From Thalassia testudinum (Eukaryota > Streptophyta > Magnoliopsida > Alismatales > Hydrocharitaceae), in the NCBI GenBank assembly GCA_037157565.1, contig JAZHRO010000012.1:57775501-57839500 (forward strand): a stretch of 64,000 nt of DNA, in the 5' to 3' direction. Of the stretch, positions 1 to 9,947 are shown one piece after another. The stretch's first letter is position 1; each line of letters starts with the position of its first letter. The notes under the pieces were generated by a model. The model was not told the DNA's origin and searched no databases. It saw nothing but the letters and a program-made list of their open reading frames with translations. Both the position numbers and the translations under genes were made by a program.

Positions 1-400
1 ACGCACTCCTCCACCTCTCGCGTGCGCCGCTACGGCCGTGCGCTCACCGGTGAGCTCCCACGCGAGCTCACGAGCTTGCTCTCCTCTCCTTCTCACATCG
101 CTCCTCCTCTCTGCTACTCTCGCTCGCTCTGGGAAGAAGAGGGGAAGGGGCTGGTGGCTTGAGAAGTAAGGGGAACGAGAGAGGATGAGGGGGCTTTATA
201 ATGGTGAGGGTTTAGGGTTTTGGTTGGGACGGGAATGAGAGAGAAAGAGGAAAACGAGGGGGGTACTGTCTACGCGCAGCACGCGCGCAGACGCGAGCTC
301 GTACTCAAAAATTTTGTTTTCCAGACGTCTGGGAAGGTGTCCAGACATCTAACCCACAGTCCAAACATCTTAAAAGGCTTAAACAGCACGGGTCTTAACA
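1..400 (+). mobile_element. 3' end of a long LTR (TGTWACGACC family), cut by the window edge
   Basis: This stretch matches, in the same order, the right ends of the full copies ending at 8,966 and 17,769: a GC-rich block with runs of ctcctc, a TATA-like tttataa at about 195-201, a ctacgcgcagc block, then CAGACGTCTG-type palindromes and a terminal ...cttaaca. Only the downstream part is inside the window, so I cannot tell a solo LTR from a 5' or 3' LTR. If solo, the 5 bp after it (ATAGG) should also precede its missing left end. Confidence 0.7.
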
Positions 401-1002
401 ATAGGTCTAAACATTAGGGAAGCAACTAAGAAGGACTTGAGGAAAGACCAATTTGGAGCAATTGATCACCAAAAACCAAAAAGAAGAGAAAGGAGGTGGA
501 AGAGAGAAGAAAATCAGAAAGAAAAAAAAAGAAAGCATGAACAACAGGAGGAAGGAGGAGAAGAAAAAAGGAAAATGAAGGAGAAGAAGAAGAGAAAGAG
601 AAATAAAAAATGGTTAAACTTGAAGAGATCTACCTAAACAACTTGAAAAAAGAAAGTAAGGGAATGAAGAAAAAAATACAAAAAATGAATAGAATATTGA
701 AGAGAAGAAATGAGGAAAATGCTACTTTGAAGAATCAAATTAAAGAGTTAAAAGGAAAATATGACTGCTTTCCTTCGTCAAACACAAAGTAGTCAAAGTT
801 TTGAAACCCAACAAACTCAGTAGTAGCAACAACAGCATGAAAAGGTGGAGAGAGCAATGGGGGAAGAAATAATGGCGGAACAAGTGGATGAGCAGCAACA
901 ATGGCAGCAGCAAGAGGATGAGCAGCAGCAGCAACAACAATAGCATCAACAGAAACATCAGCACCATCAGTAGCATCAGCAGGATCAGTAGCAAAATGAT
1001 GA
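401..1002. other. Purine-rich and CAG/CAA-rich stretch without a credible gene
   Basis: From about 430 to 800 the plus strand is strongly A/G-rich, giving Lys/Glu-rich short reading frames; from about 850 to 1,000 it is a degenerate CAG/CAA/CAT repeat. The open frames on both strands are explained by this skew. It could be low-complexity coding sequence of an old transposon gene, because a following block is duplicated at 2,154-2,271, but no domain can be named. Confidence 0.4.
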
Positions 1003-1012
1003 TGAATGGGGC

Positions 1013-1131
1013 AAGGGCTTGAGAGCCAAGAGGAGTAGTGGCAGCAACATTGGATGAGAGAGGCAACAATAGCAATGGGGTCAATATGCAACATGAAACC
1101 ATGTAACAAGAGCAGCAGCACGAAGGAGAAC
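1013..1131 (+). repeat. First copy of a ~120 bp dispersed direct repeat
   Basis: The block that starts gggcttgagagccaagagga and ends near cgaaggagaac is repeated at 2,154-2,271 in the same orientation with roughly 85-90% identity by eye. Read in one frame it gives a Gly-Leu-Arg-Ala-Lys-Arg peptide followed by Gln-rich sequence, which suggests a duplicated piece of a decayed transposon-borne gene. The product is not recognised. Confidence 0.6.
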
Positions 1132-2153
1132 GGTGTTGTAGCTGAAGATCTACACAAAGGGGATTGGATTTTGAAAAATCCGTCATCGTAGTATGATTTG
1201 TGAAGAAATCCATCAACAGATAAATTTATACCGAAACTCTAAGAATTTCGGGTCGAACATAGGGAGGCGGACGTTTGATTCAAAACCATGTTTGTTTAAT
1301 TATCACAGAGTAAATTAGCTAATCAAATTAGCTATCTACTTAAAGAATAAAGAATGGAAGACAAAGAGAGAATATTACAAATAAAGAGAAAACAAAGGTA
1401 GAAAAAACATCAATTTCATTATCACAAACTGATGTTCATTACAATTACAACTACTTACTATACTAGAAAGCAGGAAATCTACACTAGAAGGTGGGAAATC
1501 TATACTAGCAAGCAGTAAAAGAGAAGATAGAGAGAAGTTATCCTCCTCGACAGCTGCTTGGAGGACGAGTCGGACGGGGCGACACCTGGAAGATGGAGGA
1601 CGAAGCGGGAAGAAGGAGAATGAAGCGAGAAGAATCGGGGGTGAGGCAGGACATCATCGTCATCGCGGGATCCACTTCCCGAATGGAGTGAGAGGATAAC
1701 CGTGGGATGCTCCACAAAGGGGGGAGGTGGAAAAATTATAATTTTAACTCTAATGGAGCATCCCAGGTTTGGGACAAGCTCCTAGATCTTTGGTGGGGGT
1801 AAGAGAAGAGAGGAAGGCAGGAAGAAAGTGTGGGGGTCATAGGGCTATCATAGGTGAAGTTTTAATGGGAAAATAGGTCATTTTACTTCAAAAAATTAAA
1901 TCAAGGTCTCTAGTGATGGATAAAACCGTCACTCAAGCCTAAGTCGTAGGCTTCGTGTGTGCGCGCGCTGCGCTCCTCTTCCTCTCCCTATGCGCAACGG
2001 CATCGCACGTTCTCTGATTTTCAGCCGTCCGATCAAGCAATCGACGGCTTAAAATCCATCTCGCACGTGCCTTCATCCCGCGCCCACATGTTTGATCAAG
2101 CGTCAACGACACATTGGATTGCGGGTGAAGGCATCGGCATTCTGGAGTGGAGT
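1132..2153. other. Spacer between the two ~120 bp repeats
   Basis: Mixed sequence with an A-rich part (1,300-1,460) and a purine-rich part (1,500-1,850). Around 1,905-1,935 there is a gtgatgg...ccgtcac inverted motif of the kind seen in terminal regions of plant DNA transposons, but I could not pair it with a partner. No gene is supported. Confidence 0.3.
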
Positions 2154-2271
2154 AGGGGCTTGAGAGCCAAGAGGACTAGCGGCAACAACATTGGATGAGA
2201 GAGGCAACAGCAGCAATGGAGACAAGAAGCAACATGAAACCGTGCAACAGGAGGAGCAGCACGAAGGAGAA
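2154..2271 (+). repeat. Second copy of the ~120 bp dispersed direct repeat
   Basis: Same block as 1,013-1,131. Downstream, Gln/Ser-codon-rich sequence runs to about 2,355. A possible splice donor there and an acceptor at about 2,630 (aaaacag) would make the palindrome-rich stretch 2,390-2,560 an intron, but this gene model is tentative. Confidence 0.55.
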
Positions 2272-2389
2272 CAGCAGCACCACCACCAACATGGACATGG
2301 GCAGCAGCAAAAACATTGAGGACACGGCCAGTAGCAAAAGCAGCAGCAAATTGAGGTTCGATTTACACATCACCGATGCAATTATAGGT

Positions 2390-2565
2390 TACCACCGGTG
2401 ATATGTCACTTATCACCGGTGATAACACATTTATTACTGGTGATATGTGACTCCGGTGCTATTTCGCTTAAATATAACCAGTGATAACATATTTATCACC
2501 GATGCTATTCAGTTAAATATCACCGGTAATATATGTCTTATCACTGATGCAATTATCACCAGAGA
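2390..2565. repeat. Array of TATCACCGGTGATA-type palindromes
   Basis: At least five copies of a palindrome with core CACCGGTG, exact or with one or two changes, lie within about 175 bp, separated by AT-rich spacers (for example 2,394-2,402, 2,408-2,424, and again near 2,500 and 2,525). The spacing is irregular, so this is neither a satellite nor a CRISPR array. It resembles the intronic TTGCACCGGTGCAA palindromes at 5,067 and 20,155-20,400. Confidence 0.7.
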
Positions 2566-2631
2566 ACACATTTTGCATTGATTCATTTCAGTTAAAAGAA
2601 ATACTTATTTTCTTTTCTTGTATAAAACAGA

Positions 2632-2950
2632 AAGAAGGAAACAAGGAGGACCAAAAAAAAGATAAGTGCGAAAAAGAGCAAAAAAAATCAGAAGGCCTCC
2701 AGCGAAGAGAGTCATATTCAAAAGAAAAAAAAATTTGGATCCAGCTCCCTTCAAATGCGTCAATGACTCACAAAGAATACTTCTTTCAAGACCAGCAAAG
2801 ATGAGAAAGAAAAAACACCAAAATTTGTGGAGAAAAGGAAAATATTTTATTGAAAGAGTACATATGCAAAAAGTGTTGCAAATAGGTGAATTCACAAAGA
2901 GCCATGTAAGCTAAAAAGCACATCTAATTTATATATCATACATTTGACTT
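2632..2950 (+). pseudogene. Lys-rich, possibly exonic segment upstream of the Ulp1-like domain
   Basis: After a plausible acceptor at about 2,631 the plus strand reads a very Lys/Glu/Ser-rich segment with a few in-frame stops. Its position just before the Ulp1-like domain, and its strand, would suit a basic linker exon of that gene. No domain is recognisable and the frame is uncertain. Confidence 0.3.
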
Positions 2951-3155
2951 AATTTATAACACTAACATGTGACAAAATTGTAGGTCATTGATGTAGTTGT
3001 AGAAATAACCATAAAATAAAAAATGAAGGGGTATTTTCAACAACCTTCGCATTCGACATAAATTTTTTTGCATATATAGGATACAATAACATGAAAGAAG
3101 TAAATGCATACTTCAATAGTCATTGCATCTTTGAGTAATTGTACAAAGATACTTG

Positions 3156-4837
3156 TGTAGGTTCTAACGAAATATAATGCAGAAATAAGATAACAATCAC
3201 ACAAGAACAATCTTACAAAGCACACAAGGGATTGATTTTTAGGTGAAAACCCAAACCCAGGTAAGAACCACTACCTAAGCCTCTTGACTTAGGATTTTCC
3301 GATTGACCTAGTCAATCAAATCACTTATCATACTACTTCAACGAGGGTAGCACAACCTCTTATAACCACTCTACTTTGAACCAGATGGTAGCGTACCTCA
3401 AAACCCCTCCTCTTCACGAGGAGCATTTTGTCTCGTAAGGGAGACAAGAATTCTTAAGGAGAATACCCAACAAAATCAATTACAATAAATCCAATAGAGC
3501 CACAAAAGTGAAAGTAAATCAAGCTAGCTTCTATAAGCAAAAGGACTTCCCTGATGCAACGTGAAGTCGGCAGCATGACGGTACTCTCAGATGGATGCTA
3601 GAGGGCTTAGAAAGCAACAACACTTTCTTCTTTGATTTTAATATCTTCTTGGACACAATATGAGTGGAAGTAGTATACTTAAGGTGTTTCTAGCTTAGAA
3701 AGGGTGTTCCTTTATTTATAGAGGTCTTAAGAAAGCTTTGGAAGGCCTTGGAAGGCTTCTATAGTTGTTGAGAATAAACCTAAAGCAAATCAGGCCGAAA
3801 TCAAGGTCATTTATGATTTTTACAAGGTTATCAGACGTCTGGATATATTATCAGGCGTCTGGGGCGTCATCTGATTTAGGAATCATTCGTCTAATCTAAA
3901 AGGGTGGAAGATCTGATCAGGGTTAGATCAAGACAGACATCTAAGAGAGTGTTTTAATACGTCTGGGAATCTAATCAAACGTCTAATTTTATACGTGTTT
4001 CCTTCCTATTTGTCCAGACCTAAATAAGGTTCTAGGATAAGTTGCCTGAACGACAGGTCAGACGTCTAGAAACACAAATCACTGCAGGAATGGATTTTCC
4101 AAGGCTCAAACGGCTATTAGATTTGACAAGAAGTGATTTGGGTCAGATCTTAGCCTAGCATCTATTTATTAGACATCTGGGATGAACTACAGATGTCTGA
4201 AAGTGGTTGTAAATCAAATTAAAGGTTAATCCTCAACAAGTAAGTCTGACAAGCCAACGATCCTCTAATTAGATATCTGGCAAGGTTCTCAGACATCTTC
4301 TAAAATGTCTGGACTAAGGGCAAGACATCTGAAAGTGGTAGACAGAGAGTGGTTTCCAGCCTAAGTGCTTTAGACGTCTGATCAAACAGTCAGACGTCTT
4401 ACAATCTAAGATCAAACGTCAGATGACCAGATTGGACGTCTGATCCGGCTGTCTGATGCCTACTTTGGTTTTCTAAGTTCTCTACGAGATGTCTAAGTAT
4501 CTTTGGGTAGAGTAAGTGTTCGTAGGACTACTGTTTGTTACTTTGGACCTTTAAACAAATAATCTAAGCAAGAAAAGAGCAAAGAACAAAAAGATACAAA
4601 TACAAAATACAAGATAGAAAAACATCTATCCTATTCTTCTTGTCTTCAAGATTTCGCTTCATGTGAAGGTCCATCTTTTCCATCAAGTTTCTCTAATCCA
4701 CCATGGATGCAAGCTTGAGCTCCTCCACACTTGTAACCATTTGCATCTATCTTGAAATCTAAAACTCAATGCAAATGTTAAATAACAAGTATTTTGTTAT
4801 CATCCAAATTAACGATCATAGTGCCCTCACACCAACA
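3156..4837 (-). mobile_element. Solo LTR, Sirevirus-like, with ACTTG target duplication
   Basis: The LTR reads TGTTGG...CTACA on the minus strand (plus: TGTAGGTTC ... CCAACA) and is flanked by the 5 bp duplication ACTTG at 3,151-3,155 and 4,838-4,842, with no internal region. Excision restores the Ulp1-like frame. A minus-strand TATA box (CTATAAATA) lies at about 3,713-3,721, and its U3 (about 3,830-4,450) is packed with CAGACGTCTG-type palindromes. The left 1.4 kb resembles the truncated LTRs at 30,983-32,440 and 41,484-42,941. Assignment to Sirevirus rests on resemblance to the LTR at 5,597-9,576, which abuts a typical Sirevirus polypurine tract. Confidence 0.85.
3830..4450. repeat. CAGACGTCTG palindrome cluster in LTR U3
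   Basis: Exact and near copies of the 10 bp palindrome (core GACGTC) recur every 20-60 bp, upstream of the LTR's minus-strand TATA box. Placement in U3 suggests a cis-regulatory array; GACGTC contains the ACGT core bound by plant bZIP factors, which is an inference here. Confidence 0.75.
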
Positions 4838-5066
4838 ACTTGTACCAATAAACACTGAGGATGCTGCCCATTAGACACTTGTGGCTATCGACCTTGAAGA
4901 CAAAAGAATGACAAAATACGATAGCTATATTGGATACTACCCAGAGCACACCGACAAAGATGCCAACAAATTAGTAAGAACCATTTTTTATCATCAATGC
5001 TAATTTAAGAACTATTTTGTTCAAGTATTGAGATGCAAAGTAAGATTACATCGATGCAACATCATT

Positions 5067-5080
5067 TTGCACCGGTGCAA
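5067..5080. repeat. TTGCACCGGTGCAA palindrome in the Ulp1-like intron
   Basis: A perfect 14 bp palindrome inside intron 4,974-5,166. A degenerate copy (catcgatgcaa) sits about 20 bp upstream. The identical 14-mer occurs in the FAR1-like intron at 20,225-20,238. Confidence 0.8.
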
Positions 5081-5334
5081 TGAACAATTTAGTTCAACTT
5101 TTTGTCTTTCTTTATATTTTTTCTTTTTTAGAAACTAATTAGAGGAAAAAAAATTTTCTCTTTTAGTTTGAAGTGATGAAAGAATAACTTTACAACAGAT
5201 TCGCCATTAACAAAGAAGGGTGACAAGAAGAATTCAAACTTGATGCACTACAACAAGGAATGGCAACCAATGACTATAACATCTTTGTAATAAGATGGAA
5301 GGAGTGCTTGCTTCATAGGTTAGATCCAATTTAA

Positions 5335-5596
5335 ACCACAAGGAAGACATCTACAAGTTCTGGGCACATTACATAGTAATGATTCTAATGGATAGAAACA
5401 CATATCAAGATCTGATATAAGTTTGAAGAACTACATTCTTTTTTTTCTTAAGGGAACTATGTCCCTTTTGTATAAAATATTTTTTGAGAAAGTGAACTAT
5501 GTACATTCTGTAAATATGAACAACCTGTTACTCTATAATATGTGTTCCTTTTGTACTTTTTTTCTATATGATTTGCTTTATCATCGGTGCAAAGTG
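5335..5596. other. 3' flank of the Ulp1-like pseudogene
   Basis: T-rich sequence that ends at the Sirevirus-like LTR. A half palindrome (tcatcggtgcaaa) lies at 5,581-5,593, resembling the intronic motif. No gene is supported. Confidence 0.35.
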
Positions 5597-6146
5597 TGTA
5601 GGATCTGTAAATCACAAGCATACTAGAAGGGGGGATGAATTGTGTGGAATAAAAAATTTGCAAGATAAAAAAGACCACAAAATGCACAAGATATATAGTA
5701 GTTCCCCTCACTTAGGTACTCTACTACCTAACTCTCCCGACTTAGGATTTTTAACTCGATTCCCTCAACCCGGAGGGAATCAATTTACTAAAACCTGAGG
5801 TAATTAATGGGTTACCTCAACCCAATTACAAGATATAGAAAAGAAATAAAGATACAGATGTAAGCAAAATACAAATAAAAGCTTACAACTAATCCCTAAG
5901 TCTCCAACAATTATATAGCTTAATTAGAGTATATAAATTGATCTAACGAGAAAATTCAGGCATAAAATAAATGGATTTTTCATAGAAGAACACGATCGCC
6001 TTGAAAACTTGTTGCAAATGGTGAATAATCATGAGAGAATTGCAACAAGACAAGCTCTTTTGCAGCTAGTAATATGAGAAATAAAGTTGTAGGCAAAGAT
6101 AGAATTTTGGCTTCTTGATTGTATGCAAAAGACACTCAAGGAGTGC

Positions 6147-6154
6147 TTATATAA
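6147..6154 (-). promoter_or_regulatory. TATA box of the Sirevirus-like LTR
   Basis: TATATAA-type box on the minus strand, in the right orientation and place between the palindrome-rich U3 and the LTR's left end. Confidence 0.5.
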
Positions 6155-6316
6155 CCCACTAAGCACCTTCCCTACGTTTACTAGCCGTTAGGGGTAATTT
6201 GGGAAGTTTAAGATAGGTTTAATTGCAAGATAGTCATTTAGGTTGGTGACAATGGTTAGTTGGTACCGGTACTGACTACTTACAGTCAGCCCAATTAAGT
6301 CACCACGTACCGGTAC

Positions 6317-8966
6317 TGTTACGACCTGGTTCCCGAATCCCTACAGGACACGAGACCGGCTCGAATCGACTAATCCCAAGACCCAGTCGTCCAACAAGAA
6401 ATAACTAAAAAGTAGGAAAGTAAACCACATTTACTATGCTAGGTAACTAACAGTAAAAGAGTACCAGCAATAAGGAAATAAAAGCTACTAACAGTACGTA
6501 TCACCACCATAACAGTAAAGCGGAAACAAAATGCAGAAACGTAAACGGAAACAAGAGTCTGAACTCACTAACAAAAGAAAGTACAACAACAAGAAGACTA
6601 CTGCTGGGCTCAACTAGGCCTAGCACCCTCTGCAGCCGGTGACTCGGGCTGCTCAACACCTGGACCTGAAAAGGGTTATGAGTAAACAGAGTCAGCGAAT
6701 GCTGAGTAGAGTGGTAACCAACTAGCTAAAGTAGTAAAAAGTAACAGGTAAACTATCTATTCCAATTACTTTATCTCACAAGTTATTCCTTTTCACCCAT
6801 TGGTTTATTTTTCAGATCTCTTTCTTGATCTCGAAAGTTCCTCGTGGGAATGATCCTGATTGTAGTCTTTTCCGAAGAGTAGAAGGCACACGTGGTGCTC
6901 TCCTAGCCAGGAGAGTCCCCCATGATAATTCTACACCCAATCAACCACCCCGGGGTCACTATCTAGACATAGCGGTGACTACAGCATGCCCGATAAAAGC
7001 ACTGGTAGCTACCCCATACTGGCACACGGTCAGTCGTTTCCGCTAGCAGGTACGCCCAAAGTACAGCACGGAATAGTATAGGGCCTAGCCCTCTCAGTAA
7101 CAGGGGTTTAGCCCCTCAGAACCAAACAGGGGTCTCGCCCCTCCACAGTCAGCGCACCCTTGTCTTACTACCCCGGTTTGCCAGAGGGCCAAAGAAAAAG
7201 TCGATGTAGGTTGGCCAGCTTAACCCCGGGCCTCGTGGGGTGGCTAGCTCCCTCCCTACACAAATAGCTCTCCCCGGTACTATGTACGCGAGGGCCAACA
7301 GTAGTCGGTGTAGAGTGGCCATTCCTAACCCCGGGTCCCAACCCAAGGGTGGCTAGCTCCGCTCTACACTAGAAAGGGGACAGTTGCTCCCCCTTGGTAC
7401 CACGTACTCAAGGGCCAGCACACTTCCCATTTACATTTCCAGACCTTTCCATTCATCCATAGGAGCTCTACTCCTAACTCTCCGTAGGGTTCATGCTTAT
7501 ATTCAAATACTATTCCATACCAGGTTTCATCATCCACAAATTCATTCTTGTATTATACACATGTAGCTCATATTTCCACAATTTAACAGATACAACAAGT
7601 AATGTCACAGGTAACAGGTTAACTAACACAAGCATTTCATATTCCACAGGTAGCTCTTGTTTATTAACAGGCAGATATTCATATTTCTATTCATTCATTT
7701 AAGACTGCAATCTCAAACACTCATAAAACAGTGCAAATACTTCTCGTCCTATGATTCATGCCACATCCTAAGTTTCTAGTTATCCAATTTCACATAAGCA
7801 TTCATGTTTAATAATTAAATAAAGGGGAAACCACTCTACCAGACAACTCGGGAGTATTGGGGAATCGAACGGTAGGCTCATGTGCCTCAGCAAGTCCCAA
7901 ACCCGCAACAGAACGAAGTCCTATACCAAAGAACATAACACAACGAAATGTTCATAACAATATAAAAATCATTCTGACAAGTAGAGGAACTTACAAGGAA
8001 AACACCGATATCTTGTTTGCATAAAATGGACCTCAAACGGACCCTAAACGGGTCAAAAACAGGGCTACAGACCTAAATCAGACGTCTGGCACAAGGTCCA
8101 GACGTCTTGAAAGTAACCAGAAACTCACCTCAGATTCTGTGTCGACCTCAGACGTCCAGAACCTCTTCTTAACCGTCTGGACCTGGCTCCAGATGTCCGA
8201 CCTCTCCTCCGAACATCTGGGAGTGCTTCCAGTCGTCTGGTAAGTTGTCCAGACATCCAAATCACATAGGAGGGTGTGCCACGCGCCTTCCCAAAGCTGT
8301 CTCTGCACGCGACAAGCAAAATCCACCACTTTTAGCCATGTAGATCGAGGCTGCGGTGCGGCTTGCATGGCTGTATCCGCAAAAGGAACGTACCTTCATG
8401 GAAAGCTACTTTCAGACGTCCGGTGTAGTTACCATACGTCCGCCCCATTGTCTGGACGTCACGCCAAACGTCGGATTCTGGAAAAATCCCAGTATCAGAG
8501 CGACCTGCTGCTCCCCCTCGCCGCGAGCAGCTGCGGCCTCGCCTGCAACTCCAGCTGCAGCAAGTGTCGGGGACGTCTCCCCCAACGTGCTCCTCCTCCC
8601 GCACGCGTCGCTCCTACCATGTGTCCTCTGGCAAGCCCCCACGAGCTCGCGAGCTCAAGCTCTTCCTCCTCACACCGCTCTCATGCTCGCTCTTCTCACT
8701 GTGGTGGAGAGGAAGGGAAGAAGGTGGCTAGGATGAAGTGGGGAAGAGAGGAAGGGGTTAAAGGGCCTTTTATAAGGTGCATTAGGGTTTGGATGGAGGA
8801 GCGAAGAGGGAAAGAGAGAGAAGAGAGGTACTATCTACGCGCAGCCTGCGTGCAAATTCAAAGGCTCGTACCAAAATTTTGATTTCCAGACGTCTGGGAA
8901 GGGGCCCAGACATCTGACCGACAGTCCAGACATCTTAAGAGGCTCAGGACAGAACGGGTCTTTACA
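6317..8966 (+). mobile_element. Solo LTR (2.65 kb, TGTWACGACC family) with GGTAC target duplication
   Basis: It starts TGTTACGACCTGG and ends ...GTCTTTACA, flanked by GGTAC at 6,312-6,316 and 8,967-8,971. There is no internal region, polypurine tract or primer site, so it is a solo LTR left by LTR-LTR recombination. A TATA-like tttataa is at about 8,768-8,775; palindromes CAGACGTCTG lie about 300-700 bp upstream (8,073-8,470) and again downstream (8,886-8,935). Full or partial copies are at 1-400, 11,405-12,737 (minus) and 15,074-17,769. The TGTWACGACC terminus is typical of Ty3/gypsy LTRs, but without an internal region the superfamily is an inference. Confidence 0.9.
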
Positions 8967-9230
8967 GGTACTCATGATGAGTACCGGTACTTGTGATTCA
9001 CAGATTTGGGTCTAGTGACCTACATGTACCAATGCTAGTGATTAGTATCGGTACTTGTAAGGTCCAAGCAAAAATCAAGTGCACAAACTGTGACCACTTG
9101 GTACCGGTACTCATGACGAGTACCGTTACTTATTATTCATAGTTCAAGACTTAGGCCCAAACTTGTGCCTAGCATGTACCGGTACTTATGACCTGTACCG
9201 GTACTTGCTACAAGTACCACATTTTGTAAG
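8967..9230. repeat. GTACCGGTAC palindrome cluster in Sirevirus-like U3
   Basis: Exact and near copies of the palindrome GTACCGGTAC recur here and at 6,262-6,316; the two parts were one cluster before the solo LTR inserted into it. The target duplication GGTAC is itself half of one palindrome, so the insertion hit the array. Confidence 0.75.
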
Positions 9231-9576
9231 TTTTAAGTGAGTTTTTAAATAAATCCAACTTACTCTAAACGACTTGATTTTAAAGAAATCAATTTTGAGT
9301 TTTGAAACGAGTGAATGAACGATATTCTGAACCCTAATTATCTCTACTTTGTTTTTAACTTCTAGATTTTGTTTTACTTGTTAGGAGACGTACAAAGATT
9401 CTACAAAAATAATAAATACAACAAAAATTAGTCTTCTAATCTTCTTCTTCTATATGCAATCTTGTTGCTTGCTTCCATAGGTTCTTTTGACCTGTAATAC
9501 TTCATAAACACATTAGATTTAAACATGATTTTGCTAACACCAAAATACAGAAGAGAAATGGAACTAGGTTCCAACA

Positions 9577-9752
9577 ATCTCCCCCTTTTTGGTGTTGACA
9601 AAACAAACAAGATAATACTCATATTTAAGGATAAACAGAGACTTAATAAGAGAAAAATAAAAAACTCCACAATGAGTGAAAAACCTCCCCCTCAAACTAA
9701 GCTCTTCCTATTTTAAGTGTGAATTATCAATTTATTTCTCCCCCTTTTTGTC
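9577..9752 (-). promoter_or_regulatory. Polypurine tract and upstream PPT-like repeats
   Basis: The minus-strand tract AAAAAGGGGGAGAT lies directly beside the LTR start (9,577-9,592). Two further G-runs of the same kind lie upstream at about 9,684-9,691 and 9,737-9,750. Multiple PPT-like motifs before the 3' LTR are a known mark of Sireviruses. The tract primes plus-strand DNA synthesis in the retrotransposon cycle. Confidence 0.7.
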
Positions 9753-9947
9753 AAGCAAGCAAAAAGAAGAGCAAATAACAAGAATGAAACATAACATGAT
9801 ACATGAATAAGCAACAATTTTTCATAAACAAACCAAGCATGAATCATAACATGATAAAGTTCATTAAGATAAGTCTTGAAACAAACTTAACACATAATTG
9901 TCTACAAAGTCATACAAATTTAACAAGCATCAAAATGAAAAATTAAG

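Larger units (their letters stand above)
2984..5334 (+). pseudogene. Ulp1-like (C48 SUMO-protease family) pseudogene, split by a solo LTR
   Basis: Seen: with 3,156-4,842 removed, one frame reads a Val-Pro-Ile-Asn segment, then Ala-Ala-His followed by a TAG where the family has Trp (codon 4,872-4,874), then Leu-Val-Ala-Ile-Asp-Leu and Lys-Tyr-Asp-Ser. It ends at a GTAAG donor (exon end 4,973). After a 193 bp intron (4,974-5,166) a second exon ends in Gln-Gln-...-Asp-Tyr-Asn-Ile-Phe-Val-Ile. Known: Ulp1-type cysteine proteases cleave SUMO-like modifiers with a His/Asp/Cys triad in the order HW...D...Q...DCG. Here His and the Asp-Ser motif remain, but Cys-Gly has become Tyr-Asn (5,275-5,280), so the product cannot be active. 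Several stops interrupt the frame. Inference: this is a transposon-borne Ulp1 gene of the kind carried by plant Mutator-like or CACTA elements, not a host protease. Its 5' part may lie in 2,154-2,950. Confidence 0.7.
5597..9576 (-). mobile_element. 3' LTR of a Sirevirus-like Copia element, interrupted by a solo LTR
   Basis: On the minus strand the LTR starts TGTTGGAACC at 9,576, immediately after an AAAAAGGGGGAGAT polypurine tract, and ends ...CTACA at 5,597. Subtracting the nested insertion (6,317-8,966 plus one 5 bp duplication) leaves about 1.3 kb. A minus-strand TATA box (TTATATAAG) lies at about 6,146-6,154, and GTACCGGTAC-type palindromes lie upstream of it (6,262-6,316 and 8,967-9,230). 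The internal region continues to the right, so this is the element's 3' LTR. The rest of the element is missing beyond about 11,405. Confidence 0.8.

Noticed and set aside
735..1216. Overlapping minus-strand frames of 140 and 158 codons
   Set aside because: They are reverse reading of the CAG/CAA-rich and purine-rich plus strand, dominated by Leu, Ala and Val; no domain or start signal.
2394..2560. CRISPR-like look of regularly repeated palindromes (also 20,155-20,400 and the CAGACGTCTG clusters)
   Set aside because: Repeats are 10-14 bp, degenerate and irregularly spaced, in plant transposon DNA; no CRISPR features apply.
8274..8882. Plus-strand frame of 202 codons
   Set aside because: It lies wholly within the solo LTR and is a product of its GC-rich composition; other copies do not keep it open.
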